Assembly: GCF_017876435.1 (NCBI RefSeq)
Contig: NZ_JAGIOA010000001.1
Location: 3,100,001-3,164,000 of the forward strand
Direction of reading: 5' to 3'
Origin: Microbacterium phyllosphaerae
GTDB taxonomy: Bacteria; Actinomycetota; Actinomycetes; Actinomycetales; Microbacteriaceae
DNA length: 64,000 bases
In this document: piece after piece, positions 26,862 to 37,200 of the stretch
Numbering within the stretch: position 1 is the stretch's first letter
Layout: every line of letters begins with the position of its first letter
The notes under the pieces: model-generated
Told to the model about the DNA's origin: nothing
Databases searched by the model: none
What the model saw: the letters and a program-made list of their open reading frames with translations, nothing else
Made by a program: the position numbers and the translations under genes

Positions 26862-28271
26862 TCAGTCCTCGACCGCTCCCCCGCGCTCCCTGGCGACGCC
26901 GGGTCGCGAGACGTCGCGCGTGAGGCGGGCGACGACCAGCAGGACGACGGTGAGCCCGATGGTGAGCAGCAGCTGCACGCGTGCGGCCTCGTCGACCATC
27001 GTGAGCGCGATGACGCCGGCGAGCAGCGCCAGGCACAGCCACGACAGCCAGGGGAAGCCCCACATGCGCATCGGCATCCGCTCGCCCGTGCGATCGGCAC
27101 GGCGGCGGAGGATGATCTGCGACACCGCGGTCGCCGTCCAGATGACCAGCAGCGTCGACCCGACGACGTTGAGGAGCGCCGGGAGCACCACGTCGGGGAA
27201 CGCCCAGTTGAGTCCCACCGTGATGAACCCGAACGCGACGGAGGCGAGCACGGCCACGACGGGCACGCCGTTGCGGGTGGTGCGGGTCGCCGCGAGCGGA
27301 GCGAGACCGCGTTCGCCGAGCGAGTAGGCCATGCGCGACGCTCCGTAGATGTTCGCGTTCATGGCCGACAGCAGTGCGATCACGACGATGACGTCCATCA
27401 CGAGGCCGACGCCGGGCAGCTGCAGCGTGTCGAGCACGGCGGAGAAGGGACCGTCCTTGACGGCCGGGTCGTTCCACGGCAGCACCGACACGATCACGAA
27501 GATCGAGCCGACGTAGAAGATCAGGATGCGCACGAGAACCTCGCGCACGATGCGGCGGATGTTGCGAGCGGGGTCGTCGGACTCCGCGGCCGCGATCGCC
27601 ACGACCTCGGTGCCTCCGAACGCGAAGACCACGATCAGGAGGGCGGCCGCGATACCGGTCATGCCGTTCGGGGCGAAGCCTCCGTTGTCGACGAGGTTGC
27701 CGATACCGGTGGCGGGCACCCCGGGGATGAAGCCGACGATGGCGCACACCCCGACGACGAGGAACACGATGATCGCGGCGACCTTGATCGCGGCGAACCA
27801 GAACTCGAACGTGCCGTAGTTGCGCACACCGAACAGGTTCACGGCCGTCAGCGCCACGACGAAGACGAGCACCCACACCCACGCGGGGATGCCGGGGATC
27901 CAGGCCGAGACGATGCCACCGGCTCCCGTGGCCTCCGCCGCGATCACGACGACCAGCTGGATCCAGTAGAGCCAGCCGACCGCGCTGCCGGCGCTGCGTC
28001 CCATCGCCTTCTGCGCGTACGAACTGAACGCCCCCGAGCTCGGTCGGGCGGCGACCATCTCGGCGAGCATCGCCATGACCAGCACCACGATGCCGCCGGC
28101 GACGAGGTACGAGATGAGCACGGCGGGACCGGCGATGCTGATCGCCTGCCCCGAGCCCACGAAGAGACCCGCGCCGATCGCGCCGCCGAGCCCCATCATC
28201 GAGATCTGGCGACGGGTCAGCCCCGGATGCAGCCCCTTGGTCGTCGTCGTGGTGGTGGGGACCTCGGTCAT
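26862..28271 (-). CDS. Amino acid permease, APC superfamily (AAT/GabP-like)
   Basis: 469 residues, twelve predicted membrane segments. MMGLGGAIGAGLFVGSGQAISIAGPAVLISY and FAFGGTEVVAIAAAESDDPARNIRR are the consensus helix-1 and helix-6 to loop motifs of the AAT family (GabP, AnsP, aromatic permeases). It imports an amino acid by proton symport. The start overlaps the stop of the aminotransferase gene by four bases. Substrate unknown; the aminotransferase neighbour hints at an aromatic or branched amino acid. Confidence 0.9.
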   Translation of the reverse strand: MTEVPTTTTTTKGLHPGLTRRQISMMGLGGAIGAGLFVGSGQAISIAGPAVLISYLVAGGIVVLVMAMLAEMVAARPSSGAFSSYAQKAMGRSAGSAVGWLYWIQLVVVIAAEATGAGGIVSAWIPGIPAWVWVLVFVVALTAVNLFGVRNYGTFEFWFAAIKVAAIIVFLVVGVCAIVGFIPGVPATGIGNLVDNGGFAPNGMTGIAAALLIVVFAFGGTEVVAIAAAESDDPARNIRRIVREVLVRILIFYVGSIFVIVSVLPWNDPAVKDGPFSAVLDTLQLPGVGLVMDVIVVIALLSAMNANIYGASRMAYSLGERGLAPLAATRTTRNGVPVVAVLASVAFGFITVGLNWAFPDVVLPALLNVVGSTLLVIWTATAVSQIILRRRADRTGERMPMRMWGFPWLSWLCLALLAGVIALTMVDEAARVQLLLTIGLTVVLLVVARLTRDVSRPGVARERGGAVED

Positions 28272-29341
28272 GCGCGTGCCTCCTGCGGAGCGGTCTGGGT
28301 GGAGAGCGCGGACTGCACGCGGTCGATGTCTTCGGCGGATCCTGCGGAGATGCGCACGCCCTCACCGGGGAAGGCCCGCGTGATCACGCCGCCCTCACGC
28401 AGCAGGAGCTCGAGTTCGTCGGTGCGATCACCGGCCGGCACCCATACGAAGTTCGCCTGGGACGCGACGGCGGGCCACCCCGCCGTGACGAGCAGCGAGT
28501 GGAGTCGGTCGCGCTGCACGACGACCTCGTCGATGCGCACGGCGAGCTCGCCCTCGGCGTCGAGCGAGGCGAGGGCGGCCGTCTGCGCGAGGTCGGTCAC
28601 GCCGAACGGCACCGCGACCTTGCGCTGGTTCTCGGCGATCTCCACGGGCGCGAGCGCGTACCCGATGCGCAGCCCCGCGAGGCCGTACGCCTTCGAGAAG
28701 GTGTGCAGCACGGCGACGTGCGGATGCCGGTGGAACAGCTCGACACCCGCGCCGTACGACTCGGTGCGATCGAAGTGCACGTAGGCCTCGTCGATGACGA
28801 CGAGCACATCGCGCGGCACTGCGGCCACGAAAGCCTCGAGCTCTGCGGCCCCGACGACCGTCCCGGTCGGATTGTTGGGGTTGCACACGAAGATCAGGCG
28901 CGTGCGAGGGGTGATCGCGGCGAGCATCGCGTCGAGGTCGTGCGCGTGGTCGGAGTTCAGCGGCACCGCGACGGGAGTCGCCCCGGCGATGCGCACCAGC
29001 GACGGGTACGCCTCGAACGAGCGCCAGGCGAACATCACCTCGTCGCCCTCACCGGCGACCGCATGGATGAGCTGGGACGCGAGCTCGACCGAGCCCGCGC
29101 CGACGGTGACGACGGCGGGGTCGACGTCGTAGCGCTCGGCCAGACGCTCGCGGAGTGCCGCGGCGCTCATGTCGGGATAGCGGTGGATCGAGCTGAGCCG
29201 CTGCTGCACGGCCTCGACGACGGACGGGAGGGGCGGGTGCGGCGACTCGTTGGACGAGAGCTTCGAGGCGCCGGCCGGGGCGGAGCGCCCCTGGCGGTAG
29301 GCAGGCACGGCGTCGAGTCCGGCACGGGTGGGGAGGGGCAT
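28268..29341 (-). CDS. pat: HisC/Pat-like aminotransferase
   Basis: 357 residues. Fold-type I PLP enzyme: LSSNESPHPPLPSV, FVCNPNNPTGTVV, VVIDEAYVHF, and the PLP-binding Lys in HTFSKAYGLAGLRIGY. The length, KLSSNE start and FDRTES region resemble the actinobacterial Pat (phenylalanine/aromatic aminotransferase) paralogue rather than biosynthetic HisC, but histidinol-phosphate activity cannot be excluded. ATG at 29341 taken from the family N-terminus MPLPTRAGLDAVPAYRQG. First gene of pat-permease-lrp. Confidence 0.85.
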   Translation of the reverse strand: MPLPTRAGLDAVPAYRQGRSAPAGASKLSSNESPHPPLPSVVEAVQQRLSSIHRYPDMSAAALRERLAERYDVDPAVVTVGAGSVELASQLIHAVAGEGDEVMFAWRSFEAYPSLVRIAGATPVAVPLNSDHAHDLDAMLAAITPRTRLIFVCNPNNPTGTVVGAAELEAFVAAVPRDVLVVIDEAYVHFDRTESYGAGVELFHRHPHVAVLHTFSKAYGLAGLRIGYALAPVEIAENQRKVAVPFGVTDLAQTAALASLDAEGELAVRIDEVVVQRDRLHSLLVTAGWPAVASQANFVWVPAGDRTDELELLLREGGVITRAFPGEGVRISAGSAEDIDRVQSALSTQTAPQEARA

Positions 29342-29529
29342 TCTCAGAGCATCCTTGCTGTGATCCAGTGGCGCCCCTGGTGGCGGCGCCTGCTGTCGCG
29401 CAACACTAGACCGGATATCGGAAGGTGGGCAATCGGTGCAGCATTCGGTGCGCAACGCGCGCAACCGGCGGGGTGGAATCACAGAACCGATGAGCAGACT
29501 GCACAGCCTACGCGGCTCCGCGGGCGGTC

Positions 29530-29535
29530 TACGAT
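29530..29535 (+). promoter_or_regulatory. -10 element (TACGAT) of the 72-residue gene
   Basis: TACGAT ends six bases before the ATG at 29542. The rest of the 200-base gap (29342-29541) shows no other clear element. Confidence 0.4.
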
Positions 29536-29541
29536 CGCAGC

Positions 29542-29760
29542 ATGGGCAGCCCGTCAGGTTTCGAGTTCGCGGTGCGCGGCGACGACGTCGTGATCCGCCA
29601 CCGCGGGGTCACGGCGACCGTGCTGCGGGGTGCCAAGGCGGCCGAGTTCCTCGCTCAGGTCGAGCGGGGCGATGCGCAGCTGCTGATGGCACGACTGACC
29701 GGCGATTACCGCCGTGGGAACGAGCGCACCGCACGGCAGCACCCGCGCAACGCTCGCTGA
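29542..29760 (+). CDS. Hypothetical protein, 72 residues
   Basis: Small soluble basic protein with no motif I recognise: an N-terminal beta-rich part (FEFAVRGDDVVIRHRGVTATVLRG) and a helical part (KAAEFLAQVERGDAQLLMARLTG), then a basic tail. Support for it being real: a leaderless-type -10 six bases before the ATG, normal third-position GC use, and close packing (five bases) against the convergent downstream gene. Function unknown. Confidence 0.65.
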   Translation: MGSPSGFEFAVRGDDVVIRHRGVTATVLRGAKAAEFLAQVERGDAQLLMARLTGDYRRGNERTARQHPRNAR

Positions 29761-29764
29761 CGAG

Positions 29765-31564
29765 TCAGCGCGAAAGGGGAAGCTCGGCGGGGTCGCTCAC
29801 CGGCAGCCGACACACGAACGAGCGGCAGTCGAACGCCAGCTCCCCCGCGTCGCCCTTGCCCTCGAACAGCTCGAAGCCGGCCTCCGCGAACGCCCCCGCC
29901 TGTGCGGGGGTGACGATCGCGATCACGTCCGCGTCGGCCGCACGTGCAGCGGACGCGAGTGCACCGTCGGGCGTCTGCGTGACGACGACGAGCTGCCTCG
30001 GTGCATCGACGAGACCCGCTGCCACCCGCAGCAGACTGCCGTGCGCGAACGGCTGCGACACGGCCTGCGCGGCGTGCTGGCGCACACGACCGGCAGCGGC
30101 CTCCCGATACCGGTCCCCCGCGCCGAGCCGCCACGCCGTGAGCGCCGCAGCGGCCACCGCCGCCGCGTCCGACGGCAGATCTCCGTCGGTCTGGTCGGGC
30201 GATGCGGCGATGCCGTGCGCGGCGAGCAGGGGATCGCCATCGAGTCCCTCGATCGCCGTGTCGAGCAGCGCACGTGCCTCGACGGCCCACGCCGCCTCGC
30301 CCGTGGCCACGGCCAGCGCGAACAGACCGTCGGCGAGCAACGCGACATCGGCGGCCGTCGCGACCGCCCCCGACGCGACGCCGTCGAGAGACGCGCGCAC
30401 GAGGGCCCCGGTCGAATCCCGGTTGACCCGCAGCACGAACGCGGCGGCGTCGACCGCGGCCTGCACCCATGAGCTCTCGCCGAGCGCGGCACCCGCGCGA
30501 GCGAGCGCGGCGACGGCCAGCCCGTTCCAGCCCGTGATGACCTTGCCGTCGACAGCGGGCGGCACGAGTCCCGCCCGCTCCGACACCGGCCGCAGGTAGT
30601 ACCCGCCCTCGCTGCGCTGCCCGTCGATCCACGACTCCGAGTCCTGCGCGGCGCCGAAGCCGCCGCCCTCACGACGCAGAGCATCCAGGAGGAAGCCCGC
30701 AACACCCCGAGCGGTCGCCTCCTCACCCGCATCGAGCGCGACCACCAGCAGCTGGGCGTTGTCGGTCAGCATCCGTTCGTAGTGCGGAATCGTCCAGTCG
30801 CGCTGCGTCGCGTAGCGGAAGAACCCGCCGTCGGCGTCGCGCAGATCGGATGCCGCCATCGCGGCGAGCGCCCGACCGGCCGCCGCCGCGGCATCCGGAG
30901 CCTCTCGTCGCACCAGCGGGGTCTGCAGCAGGCTCAGCGTCGTCGCGACGGGGAACTTGGGTGCGCCGCCGAACCCGCCGAACAGTGTGTCCTCGCGCTG
31001 GGCGATGGTGTCGGCGGCCGCGGCGAGGGCCGCCGCATCCGGCAGATCGGAGGGCGTCGATGCCGCCGCTCTCGAGAGAGCATCGGTCACGGCATCCGCC
31101 GATTCCTCGGCCTGCGCGCGGCGCACGGTCCATGCCTCGTTCACCGCCGCGAGCACGTCGCGGAACGCCGGCATCGGCTGCCGTGCCTCGGGAGGCCAGT
31201 ACGTGCCGGCGTAGAAGGTGCGCCCTCGCGGCGTCGTGAACACCGTCAGCGGCCAGCCGAGATTCTGCGTGAACGCGGATGCCGCGGCCATGTAGGCGCC
31301 GTCGACATCTGGGTGCTCCTCACGGTCGACCTTCACCGCCACGAAGTCGCGGTCGATCAGTGCGGCCGTGGCCGGGTCGGCGAAGGACTCCCTCGCCATC
31401 ACATGACACCAGTGGCAGGTCGAGTAGCCGATCGAGATCAGCAACGGCACGTCGCGTCGCTGCGCCTCGGCGAATGCCTCGGGCCCCCACGGGTACCAGT
31501 CGACCGGGTTGTCGGCGTGTGCCCGCAGGTAGGGGCTGAGCGTGTCGGCGAGCCTGTTGGTCAT
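29765..31564 (-). CDS. Thioredoxin-domain protein (DUF255, YyaL-like)
   Basis: 599 residues. N-terminal DUF255/thioredoxin-fold domain: [36 protein letters not shown] (CxxC at 50-53), [33 protein letters not shown]; then a long alpha/alpha-toroid part ([37 protein letters not shown]). Known as spermatogenesis-associated/SSP411-like proteins; the biochemical role is not established. TAGCGT six bases before the ATG suggests a leaderless message. Monocistronic. Confidence 0.92.
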   Translation of the reverse strand: MTNRLADTLSPYLRAHADNPVDWYPWGPEAFAEAQRRDVPLLISIGYSTCHWCHVMARESFADPATAALIDRDFVAVKVDREEHPDVDGAYMAAASAFTQNLGWPLTVFTTPRGRTFYAGTYWPPEARQPMPAFRDVLAAVNEAWTVRRAQAEESADAVTDALSRAAASTPSDLPDAAALAAAADTIAQREDTLFGGFGGAPKFPVATTLSLLQTPLVRREAPDAAAAAGRALAAMAASDLRDADGGFFRYATQRDWTIPHYERMLTDNAQLLVVALDAGEEATARGVAGFLLDALRREGGGFGAAQDSESWIDGQRSEGGYYLRPVSERAGLVPPAVDGKVITGWNGLAVAALARAGAALGESSWVQAAVDAAAFVLRVNRDSTGALVRASLDGVASGAVATAADVALLADGLFALAVATGEAAWAVEARALLDTAIEGLDGDPLLAAHGIAASPDQTDGDLPSDAAAVAAAALTAWRLGAGDRYREAAAGRVRQHAAQAVSQPFAHGSLLRVAAGLVDAPRQLVVVTQTPDGALASAARAADADVIAIVTPAQAGAFAEAGFELFEGKGDAGELAFDCRSFVCRLPVSDPAELPLSR

Positions 31565-31582
31565 GGGCTCACGCTACGCCGA

Positions 31583-32155
31583 TCAGGAGACGAGGAGCTG
31601 CTCCGCGGGCCGCGAGGCCGCGTAGCCGACGAGCGGCAATGCCCGTTCAGCCGCGAGCGCGATGCGTGCGTGAAGGACGTCGGACGCGATCACGTAGCCG
31701 TCGAAGTCCGTGTCGCTGGCGTAGACGCCCAAGGGCAGGGTCAGCGCCTGGAAGAACGCGAACAGCGGACGCAGCTGGTGCTCGATGATCAGTGCGTGAC
31801 GCTCGCCGCCACCGGTCGCCGCGAGCAGCACAGGCTTGCCGACGAGCTCGTACTGACCGACGAAGTCGAACAGGTGCTTGAACAGACCCGTGAACGAGGC
31901 ACGGTAGACGGGACTGCCGACGATCAGCAGGTCTGCGGCCTCGATGGCCAGGAGCTTCTCCTCGACGTTCGCCGGAAGATGGTCGCGGCGCAGAGCCCCC
32001 GCGAGCGAGGGGCCGATGTCGGTGAGCTCGATGACCTCGATCTCGACCTCGGCACGCTCGGCGACGGCCGCGGCGATCGCACGGACCAGCGCCGTGGTCT
32101 TGCTGGGCTCGTGCAGAGAGCCGGACACGGCGACGACGCGATAGGGAGCTGTCAT
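31583..32155 (-). CDS. NADPH-dependent FMN reductase (MsuE/SsuE-like)
   Basis: 190 residues. Flavodoxin-like fold with the phosphate loop AVSGSLHEPSKT, the middle motif LLIVGSPVYRASFTGLFKHLFDFV, and LLAATGGGERHALIIEHQLRPLFAFF. The last motifs match the MsuE/SsuE group, which makes reduced FMN for two-component monooxygenases such as SsuD and SfnG. Two such monooxygenase genes lie 7-16 kb to the right in the organosulfur region, so it is a candidate partner. Start at ATG 32155 (TAGCGT at 32163-32168, seven bases before it); the open frame further upstream crosses the terminator. Confidence 0.88.
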   Translation of the reverse strand: MTAPYRVVAVSGSLHEPSKTTALVRAIAAAVAERAEVEIEVIELTDIGPSLAGALRRDHLPANVEEKLLAIEAADLLIVGSPVYRASFTGLFKHLFDFVGQYELVGKPVLLAATGGGERHALIIEHQLRPLFAFFQALTLPLGVYASDTDFDGYVIASDVLHARIALAAERALPLVGYAASRPAEQLLVS

Positions 32156-32176
32156 GCCGTTGACGCTACTCACGAC

Positions 32177-32211
32177 GACGCCCCGTGTCGCGAGGAGCGA
32201 CACGGGGCGTC
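32177..32211 (-). terminator. Strong hairpin after the aldo/keto reductase
   Basis: A perfect 15-bp stem (GACGCCCCGTGTCGC with its complement) around the loop GAGGA, 20 bases beyond the stop of the aldo/keto reductase and upstream of the FMN reductase promoter. No T-run, as is common in GC-rich actinobacteria. Confidence 0.8.
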
Positions 32212-32231
32212 ATCTGCCGAAGCGGAGCGTC

Positions 32232-33077
<846 letters not shown>

Positions 33078-34253
33078 CTACGACCCTGTGATGACAGGCG
33101 GGCCGGCCGGCGCCGAAGCCATCCGCACGGCCGCCCACCCCACCAGTCGTTCGAGCGGGCCTCGACCGAACAGGATCGACCACAACGTCGTCGCGAGGAG
33201 CAGGCAGAGCGCCGTCACCGCCCAGAAGCCGTTGCTCGTGAAGAAGCCGCCCGGGCCGCCGATCATCGCGACCGAGAGCACGTGAGCACTGTATGCCGTC
33301 AACGGCATGGATCCGAGAGCCCCCAGGGGCAGCAGCACCCAGCGCAGGGGCCCGCTGAGAAGCACGCACAGCGTGACGACGCACAGGGCGAAGCCTCCGG
33401 ACCCCAGGATCTCCGCCGTGCCACCGGAGTGCGGATCGACTCCGAAGATCGCTCGGAGCACCGCACCTCCCGGATCCGCCGAGGCGAGCGCGTCCGGGTA
33501 CGTGCTCCATCCGGATGCCGAGGTCCAGCTGCCCTCGGACATCGAGTCGGTGAGACCCGCGACCGCTCCGATGAGGCCGAGCCCGTAGCCGACGACCATG
33601 AGGCCGACGCCCGCACCGAGTGCGATCGCGGCGGTCTCGAGCTTCTCGACGTGCAGACGCCCGAGGGCCATGCCGGCGAGCACGAACGCGAGCCAGGCCG
33701 TGATCGGGTACGAGCCGTACAGCACCAGACTGATGCCGGCGCCATAAGGGTTCAAGGTGAGCGCTGCGAGCAGCGCCAGCACGGTCGGCGCCGCGAGCGC
33801 GAGGATGCCCGCGGCGAGCAGCAGCTTCCACGGCTGCCACCGCAGGAACGGGATGACGGCGACGTACAGCAGCCCGTACAGGGTGAGGATCACCGCGATC
33901 GGGGTGTTCAGCATCTCGAGCGCGAGTCCGATCACGAAGATCACCGCACCGCGTCCGACGAGCTGCAGACGGATCGTCGGCATGCGCTCGGGGGCGGGCA
34001 GAGTGCTGCGCCCCGTCATCAGCGCGATCGAGATGCCCGCGAGGACGGCGAACAGGATCGATGAGCGCCCATGCACGAGGTCGGTCCACGTCGACAGGTC
34101 GAACGGATCGAACGCCTCGGTCTCGCCGATGTGCGCCCCGGCCATCCCGAGGATCGCGAGACCTCTCGCGACATCGAGGCCGAGGATGCGGGGAGCCCGC
34201 CCGAACTCGCGGAACCACCGCGTTGCGGGGAGGGTCGTCGACACAGTGCTCAC
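33078..34253 (-). CDS. Multispanning membrane protein, DUF1624/HGSNAT-like
   Basis: 391 residues from GTG 34253, chosen because a TACGAT hexamer on the minus strand ends exactly six bases upstream. About ten hydrophobic segments. The first, RILGLDVARGLAILGMAGAHIG, is the signature of the DUF1624/heparan-alpha-glucosaminide N-acetyltransferase-like group; the C-terminal SMPLTAYSAHVLSVA resembles DUF418. Such proteins are presumed to acetylate cell-surface glycans, but this is inference. It is divergent from hrpA with only 25 bases between starts. Confidence 0.78.
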   Translation of the reverse strand: MSTVSTTLPATRWFREFGRAPRILGLDVARGLAILGMAGAHIGETEAFDPFDLSTWTDLVHGRSSILFAVLAGISIALMTGRSTLPAPERMPTIRLQLVGRGAVIFVIGLALEMLNTPIAVILTLYGLLYVAVIPFLRWQPWKLLLAAGILALAAPTVLALLAALTLNPYGAGISLVLYGSYPITAWLAFVLAGMALGRLHVEKLETAAIALGAGVGLMVVGYGLGLIGAVAGLTDSMSEGSWTSASGWSTYPDALASADPGGAVLRAIFGVDPHSGGTAEILGSGGFALCVVTLCVLLSGPLRWVLLPLGALGSMPLTAYSAHVLSVAMIGGPGGFFTSNGFWAVTALCLLLATTLWSILFGRGPLERLVGWAAVRMASAPAGPPVITGS

Positions 34254-34259
34254 GGATGA

Positions 34260-34269
34260 ATCGTACGAT
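34260..34269. promoter_or_regulatory. Palindrome carrying two divergent -10 elements
   Basis: ATCGTACGAT is a perfect ten-base palindrome. Read on the minus strand it gives TACGAT six bases before the GTG of the membrane-protein gene; read on the plus strand it gives TACGAT (34264-34269) nine bases before the hrpA ATG. The two -10 hexamers share their TA. Confidence 0.5.
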
Positions 34270-34278
34270 GGGAGGTCT

Positions 34279-37200
34279 ATGCCCTCCCCCGTGATCATCT
34301 ATCCTCCCGAGCTGCCCGTCAGCGCCGCCCGGGACGAGATCGCCGACGCCATCCGCGACAACCAGGTCGTCATCGTCGCCGGCGCGACGGGGTCGGGCAA
34401 GACGACGCAGCTGCCGAAGATCTGCCTCGATCTCGGACGCGAGCGCATCGCGCACACCCAGCCCCGCCGCCTGGCCGCCCGCACGATCGCGGAGCGCGTG
34501 GCGGAGGAGCTGCAGGTGGAGCTCGGCACGCTCGTCGGATACAAGGTGCGCTTCACCGACAAGGTCTCGGATGAGACGCGCATCGCACTGATGACCGACG
34601 GCATCCTGCTGAACGAGATCCACCGCGACCGACTGCTGCGCCGGTACGACACGATCATCATCGACGAGGCGCACGAGCGCTCCCTCAACGTCGACTTCCT
34701 GCTCGGGTATCTGGTGCGCATCCTTCCGGAGCGCCCCGATCTCAAGGTCATCATCACGTCGGCGACGATCGACCCCGAGAGCTTCGCCCGGCACTTCGCC
34801 ACGCGGGAGGGCGCGCCCGCACCGGTCATCGAGGTGTCGGGGCGCACCTTCCCGGTCGAGATCCGCTACCGCGCGCAGACGGAGGAGACCGACGAGTCCG
34901 ACGAGGTGACCGCGATCGTCGCGGCATTGCGTGAGCTCGACAGGGAAGAGCCGGGCGACGTGCTCGTGTTCCTCCCCGGCGAGGCCGAGATCCGGGATGC
35001 GGCGGATGCCGTGCGCGGCGCGTACTCGAAGGACCGCTCCCCCACCGAGGTGCTGCCGCTGTACGGGCGGCTCTCGGCGGCAGAGCAACACCGGGTGTTC
35101 GAGAAGAGCCGGGTCGCCGGCGCGCGCCGCCGCGTGGTGCTCGCCACGAACGTCGCCGAGACCAGCCTCACCGTGCCCGGCATCCGCTACGTCATCGACA
35201 CCGGCACCGCGCGCATCTCGCGCTACAGCAATCGGTCGAAGGTGCAGCGACTGCCGATCGAGGCGATCTCACAGGCCTCGGCGAACCAGCGCTCCGGTCG
35301 CGCCGGTCGCACGAGCGACGGCATCGTGATCCGCCTCTACAGCGAAGAGGACTTCGACAAGCGCGCGGAGTTCACCGAGCCCGAGATCCTGCGCACGTCA
35401 CTCGCGTCGGTCATCCTGCAGATGCTGTCGCTCGGCTTCGGCGACATCACGGCGTTCCCGTTCCTGACCCCGCCCGATTCGCGCGGCGTGAAGGCCGCCG
35501 TCGACCTGCTCACCGAGCTCGGCGCGGTGAGCGGCAGCGGCGATTCACCCCGTCTCACCCGCATCGGCCGCGACATCTCGCGCATCCCGATCGATCCGCG
35601 GTTCGCCCGCATGCTCATCGAGGCGGGCCGCCCGGGCGGAGCCGACGTCACCCGCGACGTCCTCGCGATCGTCGCGGGGATGTCGATCCAGGACGTCCGT
35701 GAGCGTCCGTCGCAGGACGCGCCGCAGAGCGTGCGCGACGAGGCGGATCGGATGCACGCACGCTTCGCCGACCCGACGAGCGATTTCCTCTCGATCCTGA
35801 ACCTCTGGAACCACCTCAGAGAGCAGCAGCGCGAGCTCGGCTCGAGCGCCTTCCGCCGGCTCTGCCGCTCCGAGCATCTCAACTACGTGCGAGTGCGCGA
35901 GTGGTTCGACGTGCACCGCCAGCTGCGATCGCTGGTGAAGGACAAGGACGCCCGAGGTGCCGGCACCGCGGATCCGGATGCGATCCACCGCGCCCTGCTG
36001 GCCGGATTGCTGTCGCAGATCGGCATCCTCGACGAGCGGAACACGCCCAGCCGCGGCCAGAGCAAGACCCCGCCGAAGGATGCGAAGCGCCGTCAGGCCG
36101 AATATCGCGGCGCCCGCGGCATCCGCTTCTCGATCTTCCCCGGTTCGGCCCTGCGCAAGAAGGCCCCGCAGGCGGTCATGGCGGCCGAGATCGTCGAGAC
36201 CTCGCGCACCTACGCGCGCACGGTCGCGGCGATCGACCCGGCATGGGCCGAGGCTCTCGCCGGCGACCTCGCGAAACGTCAGGTCACCGAGCCGCACTGG
36301 TCCAAGGACGCAGGGGCCGCCGTCGCCTACGAGAAGGTGACGCTGTTCGGGGTGGAGATCATCCCCCGTCGCCGCGTGCAGTTCGCGCGCATCGACCGGG
36401 CCGCCTCGCGCGAGATGTTCGTGCGCCACGCGCTGGTCGAGGGCGAGTGGGATCCGACGCGCATCGACAAGCGTGTGAGCGCGTTCTGGCGCAGCAACGC
36501 CGAGCTGCGCAAGCGCCTCGAGAAGCTCGAGGAGCGCGAACGCCGCCGCGACATCCTCGCCGGCGACGAGGCCGTCTTCCGCTTCTACGACGAGCGCATC
36601 CCCGCCGACGTCTTCGACGTGCGATCGTTCGAGAAGTGGTGGCGCGAGCAGCTCGGCACGACCCCCAAACTGCTCGTGATGCGCGAGGCCGACCTGCTCG
36701 ACGATGACAGCCGTGCCGATCAGAACGAGTTCCCCACCCGGTGGACGCAGGGCGATCAGGTGCTCGGGCTCGCGTACCGCTTCGAACCGGGCGCAGCCGA
36801 CGACGGCGTGAGCGTCGTGATTCCGCTCCCCCTGCTCGCGCAGATCGAGGATCGCGGTTTCGACTGGCAGGTCCCCGGCCTGCGCGCAGAACTCGTCACC
36901 GGACTGCTCCGAGCGCTGCCGAAGGCGATCCGCCGTCACGTGGTCCCCGCTGCGGACTGGGCCGACAGGTTCGGCGCCGAGCTCACCGGAGAAGGCCCCG
37001 AGTCTCACGGAGGACTGCCCGCCCGCACGCTCAAGGAGGCCCTCGCGCGCCTGATCCAGCCGCTCGCGAACCAGCTGGTCTCCGCGGCGGACTTCGAGGA
37101 CGATCGGGTACCTGCCCACCTGCGCATGAACTTCCGCGCCGTCGACGAGCGCGGGCGCGTCGCGGGGTCGAACCGCGACCTCAGCGTGCTGCAGGCCGAG

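Noticed and set aside
29395..29425. McbR-like site (TAGAC-N6-GTCTA) near a TAGAC at about 29406
   Set aside because: Only one half-site is present; the second arm is missing and the position is unrelated to the sulfur genes.
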